Shown here: positions 34,869 to 46,155 of the stretch, piece after piece
How positions within the stretch are numbered: the first letter of the stretch is position 1
How the letters are laid out: every line of letters starts with the position of its first letter
The notes under the pieces: model-generated
What the model was told of the DNA's origin: nothing
Databases searched by the model: none
What the model saw: only the letters and a program-made list of their open reading frames with translations
Assembly (NCBI GenBank): GCA_035235625.1
Contig: CP141141.1
Span: 7,058,968 to 7,122,967 of the forward strand
Length of the DNA stretch: 64,000 nucleotides
Direction of reading: 5' to 3'
Source: Saururus chinensis
Lineage: Eukaryota; Streptophyta; Magnoliopsida; Piperales; Saururaceae
Made by a program: the position numbers and the translations under genes

Positions 34869-37800
34869 TCAGGCAGCAGCATCCTCATTCAGAAGCATCT
34901 GATCAAAATGCCAAACACCTGCATATGACCAAAATTGAATTTTTATGCAACCCAGAATAGAAAGATGAAAGAAGAAGCCAAAAGAATTTTAACAATCCAT
35001 AGGACAAGTCTTACTGTCTAGACTGATGTATATCTGGGAACAATATATATTTGGTAATCAACATATATAAAAAACTTTTAACCAAACAAGCTACCTCAGC
35101 AGGAAGTGAAAGACAGGTGAAAGGTTTATTGTGGAGGAATGAAATAACACAATTTGCCAGTTTCGAGTGCAATTTCCATTCTGCTTTTCGTGACTGCAGT
35201 AACTTTCTTACGTGCAGCTACTATTAAACTTGAGCGAGATAGAAATTTATCTAGTCCTCTGGACACCTAACTCGAGATAACTTCTAGACTTTGGCTGTAT
35301 TAAAAGCCTCCAACACATATTATATGACCATTACATTTTAACTAGAGTGCGCACTAGCAAGTAGTCAGCAAGCAATAACAAATTATTTGAGTTTAATAAT
35401 TACCATGGCCTTTGCCTACCCTTCTCAACTGGGCTACATACTCTGACAGTTTCTTTATGGCCTCCACCTAAAAACAAAAAAAATTATAACAATTATAAAA
35501 ATGACTGAAATAGTTCATAAGAACAAGGGAATAAAGATGAGTTACAAGACCAGGTAGAGTAGGAAATTGATAGAAGACAATAACCTAACTAAGACTAGTG
35601 AGAGAAGCATGATAGAAGACATTAACCTGCGCGGTTAAAAACTCGACCTCAATGAAGTCTGCCATCTGAACATCATTACTGTGTTGTGCCACCTGTATAT
35701 AGGATACAGTAATCAGATTTCTTGAGGTATTAACGCTAGAAATATGATTGTAGACCTAGACTAGTGAACTACTTTGAATCGAATGCATTACCTTGTGTAA
35801 ATTTAGAAGTTTCTCGTTTGTCAGCTTTTCAAGAGACAAGGCCAGCTCCATTGCTGAATTAAACAAAAGTTTACTACCACTATCTTGTTGAATTTAGTAA
35901 AAACATTTAAAACGGTTTAACAAGCAGTAAATAAACAGGGAAATATTAAATTACACACTTTCAAAGGCTATTTATACCCAATATAATTACAATGTATCCA
36001 ATATACCTAAATGCAATATTTTCATATCTATTATACCCTTTATTTCACCAAAAAATACATTCCTATTTTACTTAAAAAAAGGAGGGGCGGTATTCTCAAG
36101 TCAACCTGAGAAAGAGTTTCTCAAGTTTATTTTTTAGAGGGCCCAATTTCGTGGGTCACCATCAAATGGGGGTACGGAGCCAAGGTGGGTGGGTGGAGAA
36201 TCATGGGGAGATGGTATTAGTACATTTTGGGCCCATTTTGATGAGTACGGCCCACTCATTAAACAGGTCAAAATTTCAATTACAAATCAACGGCTAAAAT
36301 TTGACAGAGTTAAATAGACGGGTCTCACATATTCAAATGACCCTGAATATGGTAGACCCCTATTATCAAAGGTGATCTTTAAATCCCAATTATTTCCCCA
36401 TGTACCTTACACTTCTAGGGACCTAGATTTGAAAAGGCAATCTCGACCATTGATTTGAAGGTGAGATTGAGGTGTCAAGATGAAGGGGTCCATATGTTCA
36501 AATGAGCCCAAAATGTGTGGGCCCCTATTTTATATGTTGCCTTTTCAATTTACATTGGTCCCACCCTCTACAAACATTGGTAGGGCCTCCATTTAAAAAA
36601 TCAACCTGAGAAAACTCTTTCTCAGGTAGAGCTGCTATTACCTTTCACTAAAAAAAATACCCCTGTAAACTTGGTGGCCACAGTTGGGCATGCCAGTAGC
36701 TGGGACTACTGCCACCGATTGCAGGGGAGATCCCAACAGCAAGTGCTGCACCCACAAGGGAGATGTCAATACAGCACCAGCAGCATGACCTGCATCTCCT
36801 ATGGAAACTTCAACCTAGGTGCACCCACGTCAGTCCCATCTCGAAATTCCATTATTTTATCCAAGTTTCCTCGGTCTTTGTTTCTGTGTCCAAAGACCAA
36901 AACAATTTCCTGGGTTTTATAACAAATGCAGAATAATAGATATGTTGAGTATAAGAAAATATGACATCGTTCTATTTGAGTATTACTGGAAAGAGAAAAA
37001 TATGTTGAGTATAAGAAAATATAGCCCGTAAGGTGGGTAATTTAGATAATTTCCCAGAATAAGCACAAACATTGCTCAAATGGTCAAGTTAAGGTGCAGT
37101 TGTGCTTTGAAAATAACTTATGCTTTAAGCCTTAAATTTAACTGTAAGCAGTTGACTTATTTATCTTTAAAACTACATAGTACCCTATGCTATTGTATGA
37201 GCCTTTCTACCTCACCAAATTGGTAGTTTACATAAGACCCAATTGGTTTTACTGAACCACTAGTCTGATCAAACATTAATTAAGTTGTTTCTGATATTGC
37301 AAGTTGATTAAGTTTTCTATTTATTTCTCTATTTATATGGCTTTTTGGTAAGAGGGAGACACTTCAAATCTAAGCATGCAATGTGTGGATAAAAGATATG
37401 AAAGAAAAAAGATTACCATAAAGTGCATCTCCTTTCTCAGCATGATCAAATTCAGATACTGGCATCAAAATCGACAGAAGCTTTACCCTCCCTCCTCGTT
37501 TGTTCTATCATTTGTCATAAGAGCAGTTACAGTTAACAGTGAAAACTATAAATCTGTTGTATTAATAGATATAGAGAAGGAGAAGAATATAAATTGAAAC
37601 CTGATACTCCATAAGCTTCTCTGCATGTTCTCTCTCTTCATCACTAGATTCCTTGAAAAATCTGGTGTAAACAAGATCAAACATATTCCTATTAATAAAC
37701 CGCTAGGGGTTCATGCCAAACCCCCACAACAAAGATCACGCATAGGCAACGTAACCATGGGCACAGTTAGGTAAATTGACACCTGGCGAGGCCTTTGAGA

Positions 37801-38622
37801 GCCACATTATCTCTGTCAAAGTACGCAAACATGGCGTGATAGACATAAGAAACGTTGTACTCCACACTGCATCATCAACAAACAAGACATGATAAGAAAG
37901 CAAATAACAATCCTTTCTAGTTGTGTAGCAGTTTCAACCCTATGTGAAATAATTCCAACCAGAATAAAGAAATTTAAAAAATGAATAAGCAAGATTATGA
38001 GGAAAGCTCTCATATGCATTCCATTGAACTAAAAAAAATAAGTGAACCACAAAATGTGAAATTATCAATATGAGTGTAAAGAAACAACTAGGAACTGGAA
38101 AAAAAAAGGCTAGAAAGGAGATTCTCTCATACATTAGAGAACATTTCGAAGAATTGTATTTCAGCCATAATATTGGACAAAAAAATTAACAAGAACAAAC
38201 AATAAATTAAAACCCACAATAATACAAACCCAGAAATTACGAGCTAAACAGCGGTGGGCCAACTTAAAACAAGTTTAATCTAAAAACGCAGAAATTACAA
38301 GTGCCTACTTGATTTGCTCGTTGATGGCAACCTCGCATTCGTCCGAATACTTCTGGCGAGCGAGAGAGGCTTGGAGCGCCGACGGAACGAGCTTCAGCTC
38401 CTTCTTAACCTCCTCAAATGGCTCAAACACCACACCTGTGAGCTGGTGGTTGTGGGTCCTCTTGGAGGCCATTGCAAATACCTCGTCTCCATCCCACCGT
38501 GAAAAATTCAAAAATTGAACAGAAGAAGAGCTTGTAAGGGTACAGAGAGAAGAAGAGAGAAATGGGTTCTGGCATTGTCCATGCTCGGAGACAGAGAAAA
38601 CTGAAGCAGCTCTTAGAAGCAT
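34869..38622 (-). CDS. FER: Plastid ferritin
   Basis: Iron-storage protein forming a 24-subunit shell in plastids. Eight minus-strand exons: 38622-38309, 37866-37783, 37661-37601, 37504-37417, 35853-35792, 35692-35627, 35467-35404 and 34918-34869. All have GT/AG borders and join in frame to 262 residues, the normal size and exon number for plant ferritins. Residues 1 to about 55 are a Ser-rich transit peptide ([10 protein letters not shown]); then comes the plant extension peptide ([15 protein letters not shown]). Ferroxidase residues, by analogy with human H ferritin, are E107 (VEYNVSY), E142 and H145 (EEREHAEK), E191 (LSLEKL) and Q225. The conserved LGEQ is LTAQ here, so the Glu before Q225 is replaced by Ala. 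The start at 38622 is chosen because MLLR matches family transit peptides, although the frame is open further upstream. Intron 4 holds a MITE. Plant ferritins are induced by iron overload. Confidence 0.95.
36101..36628. mobile_element. MITE in ferritin intron 4
   Basis: Terminal inverted repeats of about 35 bp: ACCTGAGAAAGAGTTTCTCA at 36104-36123 pairs with AACCTGAGAAAACTCTTTCT / CTCAGGT at 36603-36626. The roughly 490 bp between them is non-coding. The superfamily is unclear and I could not fix the target duplication. It lies between exons 4 and 5 and does not touch a splice site. Confidence 0.6.
36941..37022. repeat. 60-bp spaced direct repeat in ferritin intron 4
   Basis: TATGTTGAGTATAAGAAAAT at 36941 recurs exactly 60 bases later at 37001. 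Non-coding local duplication. Confidence 0.7.
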
Positions 38623-38850
38623 GCTGTTGAGCAGAGAGAAAAGGCGAAGCCCCCACTGGAAATGAGAATCCCTGGAGTTGGCGGCTTCACAGTCCGGGTG
38701 GCATACCGTACGGGGAGGGGTCAAGTTGCCCGGTCAAGGGTCCGCTCCTAAGCCTACCGTATTACCTGTGTAGGCAGTTCCGCATATGTCATTGCGAAAA
38801 AGAACGTCTCTCTTTAGACCCCATTTTGTTTTTTTCTGTGTCCACTGTAA

Positions 38851-38860
38851 GTAAATATAG
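38851..38860 (-). promoter_or_regulatory. Candidate TATA box of ferritin
   Basis: CTATATTTAC on the minus strand lies about 230 bp upstream of the ferritin ATG. It is the best TATA-like match in this interval, but other starts are possible. Confidence 0.3.
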
Positions 38861-41800
38861 AGTCTCACTGGACTCTCAAAGCGCATGGGAATACTTTTTA
38901 TTTAATATTTTAATTATTATTTTTTAAAGTGTTAATTTTTTTCTTATATTTAATATTCATAGTTAAAGTTTACTTATTATCAAATTACCACGTAAGTAAT
39001 TAAAGATATCAATTTGAACCACTTAAACATCGCTCAATTTCACATCCCCCTTGAAAATGCTCTAAGAGTCTGGAATAGGTTTTTTTTTATAGAGAAAACA
39101 TAGTAAAATTATCAGTTTCCCCAAATTCCCTTTAGTTAGAGAAACTATCACTCTCCGGCAATGTAAGTAAAATTTGTTCCCATTCAATAGGGAGATCGAT
39201 TTTTAAAATTCATGGCGTATGCAGTTAACGCATGTTAGTACAAGTGGGAGAAATTTTCACGTTTAAAAGTTACACTAAGATATGTTAGTATGTGTCCACA
39301 TAGAGTAACTCCGAGAGAATACTCCAAGAATCAATAATTTCTCCTTGAATTGAGCTCCCGTCCAAAAAAGGTGATCAATTTTCAACAACCAATCTACCAA
39401 CAAGGACCAAAATTACATAAAAAAACATAGAAATGGTAGGACGTGTAGGAGATGTATTGTTTTTAAAATGCTAAACGTCGTTCCGTTGGGCCCGACAAGG
39501 GGCAATTGCTTTAAAAAATTGGTTTACAAAGTTAAGTCCCGTGAATAGGACTACCATTAAAAAAATTTGATTTACAAATCTCATCTCCCAAACCAACATG
39601 TGAAGCAATACACTCACCAATCAATAAAATATTCACACAAGTAAAGCATACGATTGGTGAGTAGTGGCATACCATAGGAAACAAGCATATCCAATATGTA
39701 TTCACATATGAAAATGTCAAGCTTAGGTGAGAGATATTATCATAACATGAATGCAAGTAGAATAATCAGGCAAGGATCACACAAAGCACCACATGACATG
39801 ATCATAAGATTTACAGTGGTTATTGCTAAACACATAGACAGTCAGTCACACATCACATGAACACAAGGATTTGTAGTAGTCCACCGCCATACTTATGACA
39901 TTCTACTATATGCGATTTTTACTAGGCTATCCCTTAACAACTACAACTCCCTATTTTCTTGGCTCACAGGAAACCTGACAATGGTTTTTCTTAGGTTAAT
40001 CAAGAATATTTCTTGTGGATGAATCCACACTTACTAATGAGCTAATCCTAACTCTTTCTCATCAAGAATATTTCTTGTGGTGTACTTCACTTATCTAGAA
40101 AATCGAAAGGGGCTGGGATAACTTATTCTCTATGCTTGGACTATGCCAAATCATGTGCACATGCTTGGAGAATCTTCAAGCTTTTGGAGCCTTGGATTTT
40201 TATGAATACTTTGAAGTTGTAGAAGCTTGTAGGATGAAGGGATTGGTCTCACTATTGACTTACCTAGATGGGAACAAGGAAACCATGACCAATTGGAACT
40301 TCGACCTCTTCCAAGGATTAGCAAGATGATCTTTAGATACCTCAATTTGGGATTGGAAGAAGATCGAAAAGAAAAACTAAGACATTTATGAATCAAATTG
40401 AAGGGATAAGCCAAGAGGCTTTTGGAGCTTATTCCGATGCTCCGAAAGTGAAGTAAAGGGCCGCTATTTATAGGCAACAATGGAAGGCATTAGGCTTCAT
40501 AGGTGAGTGATGGACAAACACTCGACTGGTTGGTCATTATCTGTCACAACCCAAGATTTTGAAATGTCATTTTTGAAATATGGAAGTTGCAGCTGCTTAT
40601 AAAATTATTTTCAAAAATATTTGTAAGAGACAATCAAGAGCATTGATCGTCGATTTCCACCATATGACAATCAAATCGTCCTTTTAGTACTAATAATAAA
40701 AAAAATGTTTAAATAAAGACATGATCCTTTCATGTGAAAGCCCATAATCATATGGTACAACATAATACTTCAAAACCAACACAAGGTTGAAACCTTCAAG
40801 GCTCATCTCACAACACAAACTTCGAGCTTCAACATCGGCTGATTCCCACATGAAAGAAACCTTCACGGCCTAAACAGCAGTTGCATACCCCATTAGATAC
40901 AAACATATGAAAGCTAAGAAGAAAAGCATAAGACCATGAGCTAAGCTAAAAAAATGAGGAATGTACACAGATTAATCTAAATTCAGATTCAACCGTAAAA
41001 AGACAATGCAGATGAAAACTATGTACAACATACAAAAACAATAATCTTCTATGTTAGTTTTCAATGTCTCTGTTCCCTTGCACTTATTAGCATTTCTAAT
41101 CTAGGAAAACAATAATACATAGGTATCACTTAATTTTTGGATGTGACAAAAACAAAACCAAGTAAATGAGAGCTACAACAGAAGCACTTCCAAAGCTCCT
41201 CAGTTGGCTTCAAGCTTTCAGCAAAATGGATAACTAAATAAATTCTGTAAAACCTAGTGCTAATGTATAATAACATTCTTCAAATGAATTTAAATCTCTT
41301 ATTGCCCACGATGTTATGAAAGAGACTATTGTAAAAACCCGGATGGAATATCTACTCCGGTATTGATAGATTTAAAATCATGTCTTGAGTTGTCTTTCCC
41401 AAAGAAATCTTCTTGTCAGTTGCTTGACAAACATTGTAGACAAAGTCAAGCTCTCTAATGGATCCTATATCTCAACACAAGGGCAAAATTTTTGTATAGT
41501 CATACATTCAATTGTTATAGGACATCAAAAGCAAAGACAAGGTAGCCATGAAAAACAATGACAAATGAAAACAATACCGAAAAATTTTCAACAGGAAACA
41601 AGCCGTGCTTCTTTCCTCCTACAATTAAGGACTAAACATGACTAGACTAAAAAAAAATTTAGATTTGGTCCTTCAAATATGGAGTTCGAGTAGTGGTTTT
41701 AGATTGCTAACAAGTTATGCCACAGAGAACGCAACCTAAGAGGCATATATTTGATCACAGTCTCATCACTGCTTGAAGACTAGACGGTTTAAGCAGCATC

Positions 41801-42673
41801 TATAACACTAATCAAAATAGCAAATAGCAATCACCATCACAGCACCACCTAACCAAGTTGATGGCAGAAACAATGGAAAATATGCTATTGTCCTTGTCAG
41901 CTTCAATCTTATTGATGCAAGTGTTGATAGGCGTAGGATTAAGTCAACACTTAAATTCCACTGCATGTTCTGAAGATACGTTTTGTGCTGAAAATCTGTA
42001 CTCCCAGAAAATAATTGGATTTGGGATCACAGAAAGCAAAAGTGGCTAGCAGAACATCCATCCAAAGACTTGAAACTGATAAAATAGCAATAAGAGGAAC
42101 AACAAAAAAATTTATGCAGATAAAGTTGACCAGCATCAAAGAATTGCTCACCCCATTCCCATCCCATCAAAAGATGGAAGAATTGTCGTTTCTTGAAGTG
42201 ACACCATAGAAGATTTTGCCTGAAAAGAAAAACAACGGAAATGCTCTAGAAATCATAGAATGAAAATCCTATAACCGAATTACTGAAAACTCATAAATGA
42301 AAGAAGTGGTTTATACCGTAGTTTAGTCAAACTGGGAAGAAAAATTTTAAATAATAAACTACTGGACAAAGTGATTGGCCACTTAAAACCAAATCAGCAA
42401 TTGGAAAACAGAGTTGGATGACTTATCATGTGATCATTAAAACATTGGTGGGGCATTAACAAAATGACACCCCCAAAATTTTACCTTTCATAAATTGGAA
42501 AGTCAAATGCATAAAAGGAGAAGTCCTGGGAAGGCCATGAACCTCGGAAGTAGATGCAGCACGTATCTCAATGAACCTCTAGCTCTACTGTTCAACTTCT
42601 CGTGTTAGCATTATAACGCCACATATTCTAAACATCAAATGATAGAAGGGTCCAATACGAATTGCTCTACCTC
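38861..42673. other. Intergenic sequence between ferritin and the PPR gene
   Basis: No gene recognised. ATCAAGAATATTTCTTGTGG occurs twice (about 40000 and 40060). From about 40545, TGTCACAACCCAAGATTTTG resembles the start of the LTR family seen elsewhere in the window, but I found no matching far end. The part next to 42674 should hold the PPR 3' UTR. Confidence 0.35.
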
Positions 42674-44380
42674 TTACACTGACAAATTGAATCGCTTTGC
42701 ATATTCCAGCACATCATTTGCCTCATGTACCATGTTAGAATTATTGATCGTCTCCCTGAGTGTGGAAACTGTATGAGAATCCGGTTTTAAATCTTTACTC
42801 AACATCTCATCATAAAGGCAGAAAGCCCTTTTAAAACTTCCGTTTTCACAATGTTGCTGGATCAAAACATTGTACAATGAACTGGAAGGAACCAAATTCC
42901 TCTCTGCCATTATGGACAAATACTTATCTGCCTCTTTCAACTTTCCACTTCGGCATAAGATTTTTATTAGAGACATATATGTCATTAGACCAGGAGAGGG
43001 GCCTGCATATTCAATTTCATAGTACAACTTCAGAACCTCATGAATATTCCCTTCTTTTCCATAACCGTCCATAATATAGCAGTATGTCGTTTCATTGGGG
43101 TGAAATCCCTTATTTAACAAAACTGTCAAGATATTATTTGCTTTCTTCACGTCACCATTTTCACATAATTTCCTCAGCATCTCATTACATGCACATAAAT
43201 CTGGTAATAAACCGCCACTCAACATTTCTTCGTACCATCTTAAGCTCAAGTCCAATTTTCCTACTTCACAAGAGCCTTGTATTAAGCAATCATATGTTTC
43301 TTCATAAGGTCTTAAACCCTCATCTTTCATTTCTTGCATCAAGCGGCATGCTTCCTCAATTCTCCCCTCCTTACATTGAATACCAATAAACAAAGTATAT
43401 AGAAACGCATTTGCATGGTAGCCTTTTTTTAACATATCTTCATAGGACTCTTGGACTGCATCCAAATTTCCATTCTTGCAGTGGGCATAGATTATTAAAG
43501 AATACACGATATCATCTAGCACCATGTTTTTCTGCAACATTCTCTTCAACAAAAGAATCCCTTCCTCAGTTCTTTTCTCTTCAAAGACTTTAAAAACCAA
43601 ACAGGAATTGACAACAACCATTGGTACAAGTTTCTTCCCATGAATTCTATACAACAAATCAGTAAACTTCTGCAAAATCCCTTCTTTGCACATTGCACTG
43701 ACCAAAATTCTAACTGTGATCTCATTAGGATAAGTCCTCCTCACAAGCATATACTCATATACAGTCCAGACCAACTTGTTTTCGCCAGACTTTTGGGCCA
43801 CGTGAATCAACTTGTTGAAACTTATCAAACTAGGAAAGAACCCATGCCCCTCTAAGTATTGGAAAATCGAAAACCCCACCTCAAGCATTCGCAATTTTGC
43901 ATAAGTTTGTATCAGAAAATCAAACAAAAAAGGACTGGATTGGGTGCTCGCATACATACTCAACAAGCAATCCGCAATCACCAATTCCGAGTGCCCCGCT
44001 GCAACAACTCTTTTCACCACCGATTCCAGCAGCACCCTGGCATCAATCAGCAAGCGAGCCCGCACGAGGATTTGAACCGTGATGCAGTAAGATCGGATGT
44101 CGGGCTCAAAGTTCTTGGCCCGACGGGCAGACCAATAGAAGAAGCTCAAAGCCCGCTTTGCGTCCACTGGCTCCTTCAGTCCAAGCAGTATCTTCTCAAC
44201 AACGGCATTATTGAGCTCAACAGAATCCAATTCAGCATTCAGCGTATCCCAACTGCGAGACCTTCTCAGCAAGCCACAGACTCTGTCCACAATTCTTGAA
44301 TCTTCCGCAGCTGTATGGAGGCAATTAAACGCCAAGGCAATGTGGGCCAATCCAGAACTTAGTCGTATCCGTTTGATCAT
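42674..44380 (-). CDS. P-class pentatricopeptide repeat (PPR) protein, probably mitochondrial
   Basis: Single-exon frame of 568 codons, typical of plant P-class PPR genes, which bind organelle RNA one base per repeat and act in stabilisation, splicing or translation. After a short basic N-terminus (MIKRIRLSSGLAH) that could target mitochondria and a lead-in domain (about residues 20-120), roughly ten 35-residue PPR motifs run to about residue 540. Examples are VYSLIIYAHCKNGNLDAVQ, TYDCLIQGSCEVGKLDLSL, TYCYIMDGYGKEGNIHEVL and LYNVLIQQHCENGSFKRAF. There is no C-terminal E, DYW or SMR domain, so an editing role is less likely. It resembles proteins of the At1g66345 type, but I am not certain of the orthology. 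The frame is intact and starts at an ATG with no better upstream start. Confidence 0.93.
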   Translation of the reverse strand: MIKRIRLSSGLAHIALAFNCLHTAAEDSRIVDRVCGLLRRSRSWDTLNAELDSVELNNAVVEKILLGLKEPVDAKRALSFFYWSARRAKNFEPDIRSYCITVQILVRARLLIDARVLLESVVKRVVAAGHSELVIADCLLSMYASTQSSPFLFDFLIQTYAKLRMLEVGFSIFQYLEGHGFFPSLISFNKLIHVAQKSGENKLVWTVYEYMLVRRTYPNEITVRILVSAMCKEGILQKFTDLLYRIHGKKLVPMVVVNSCLVFKVFEEKRTEEGILLLKRMLQKNMVLDDIVYSLIIYAHCKNGNLDAVQESYEDMLKKGYHANAFLYTLFIGIQCKEGRIEEACRLMQEMKDEGLRPYEETYDCLIQGSCEVGKLDLSLRWYEEMLSGGLLPDLCACNEMLRKLCENGDVKKANNILTVLLNKGFHPNETTYCYIMDGYGKEGNIHEVLKLYYEIEYAGPSPGLMTYMSLIKILCRSGKLKEADKYLSIMAERNLVPSSSLYNVLIQQHCENGSFKRAFCLYDEMLSKDLKPDSHTVSTLRETINNSNMVHEANDVLEYAKRFNLSV

Positions 44381-44944
44381 GACGACTTTTCATACAAGGC
44401 AACATTTGAGAGAGAATCCTCCCAAGATGAAGCACCTGAAGAAGAACGGGCGATTCGACGACGAAGTAGAGGAAGAGTGGGAAGAGAATTGTGAAGGAAG
44501 CAGTACTTAGCAGGTCAGGACAGAGGAAGAGTTTTCCTCCATGAGCCGAGCGTAAGCTTCCCAGTTCATGTTCATCCACGAGAGCTCTTATACACTGTCG
44601 ATTTTTTTGGGCCGGGTTTGTATCGAAACCCATTTCGGATTGGATGAGGGTTTTGAATAAGACCGGATCTAATTGAATCAAATCGAGCTTAAATTCCTTT
44701 TAATATATTTTTATTCTATTAAAAATAAATTTCATCTTATAATAGAATGAATTTAGTACATACTTATTTAAGCAAGCTAATATTTTTTTATGTTAATCAT
44801 TTATGGAATAAAAATAGTACATAATTTGGAGTAAAATAAAAACATTGATTAGAACTTATCTATCTATAAGACGAAAATTATACCCTACCACCCGACCCCA
44901 TCTAGTCCTTTAGTAAGAGTTTATAATCTAAATTTGGTCAATTT
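44381..44944. other. Upstream region of the PPR gene
   Basis: Probable leader and promoter. No distinct element recognised and no second gene seen. Confidence 0.35.
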
Positions 44945-45985
44945 TGTAAGATCCAAATTTTTTTAAAAAAATTTATGAATTTGTTAGTTTGTTAGTTTAA
45001 TTTGATTTTTGGGGTTATGAGTTAGGTTATTCATTTTTTTTAGTACAAATTTACTTTAGTTTTGAGCATTAGTGTCAAGCTTGTTTCACCCAAAATTTTA
45101 CCTATTTAAAATATTTTTTTTATTTTTTCTTGGTTAAAAGGGCAGGCCCCACCGGTTCATGCAGATAATATGCTACCTATTTTGGCCTCTAAATTTTTAC
45201 TAATTTATCTAAGTGAATTTAGGTGTAATTAAATTTATTTTTTAATCACAAATGCACTTGAATAATTATTTAGGGTATTTCACCCATCTTCCAGCCCAAC
45301 AATTCTATTCTCATTTCATAAGCTTTATTATAAAAAAAATAACCATTTGTCAAATAGGGAAAGGCTAAAAATAGGAGGGAGGATAACTCACCCCTATTTC
45401 CCCAAGGAAAAACTCTTCCTAAGGTGAGGTTTTTTCCCCTTAATCACCTTAAATCTTTTGTCTTATTCATCTCTATCTTCACTTATCCTATTTTGATTCT
45501 TAGTTTTCTTCTATTAAAATCATATTTTTAATTCTAATTTAAAACCTTAATTAGGTTATTTTAATTTTTAACCTAAAGAGGTTTTGAATGTATCATTTAT
45601 TAGGTTGATTTGAATTTATTAGTTATATTTAATTAAGTTTAATTAAAAACCCTAATTTTGGGTAGGATTTCTTGAGGTTGAAGCTCCTTTAAGGGATTTA
45701 CAAGCTTGTTAGATGTAAAGGTTTTTTACCTTGAGTGGTTTTCTTCATTAAAATATCGTAATCATGGGTTTATTTGAGCTTTCATTTCATCTTAATGTGT
45801 AATAGTGATTTCTTAAAAGTATCTAATTTATAGTTATTTTAACATGATTAAGCATGAAAATAATTAGATCCATCATATTTTAGGTTCAAATTTTAATTAT
45901 ATAATATTTTATGGTAATTTTAGAATTTATATAAAATTTTGGAATGTTTTCAGTTTGAATTTCAAGAGGTTGAAAACAAACTATA

Positions 45986-46155
45986 AAAGTGAACTGTTAC
46001 GACCGATCAAACGGGCTAACAGACCATTTGAACGGGCAAGCATTTGAATGGGCATCAAGACCATTCGAATGGCCAGGCGTTTGAATGGGCAATAAGGCCT
46101 TTCAAATGGCCATGCATTCGAATAGGCAGCAAGGTCGTTCAAATTGCCAAACGAT
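45986..46155. repeat. Degenerate tandem repeat containing CATTCGAATGG
   Basis: About four diverged units of roughly 40 bp, each with a near-palindromic CATTTGAACGGGC / CATTCGAATGGCC block. It lies in the left arm of the outer LTR. Non-coding. Confidence 0.55.

Noticed and set aside
36671-37031. Short plus-strand frames in ferritin intron 4
   Set aside because: They lie inside a confirmed intron, with no domain or splice support.
43084-44299. Plus-strand frames opposite the PPR gene (up to 146 codons)
   Set aside because: Antisense shadows of the intact PPR reading frame.
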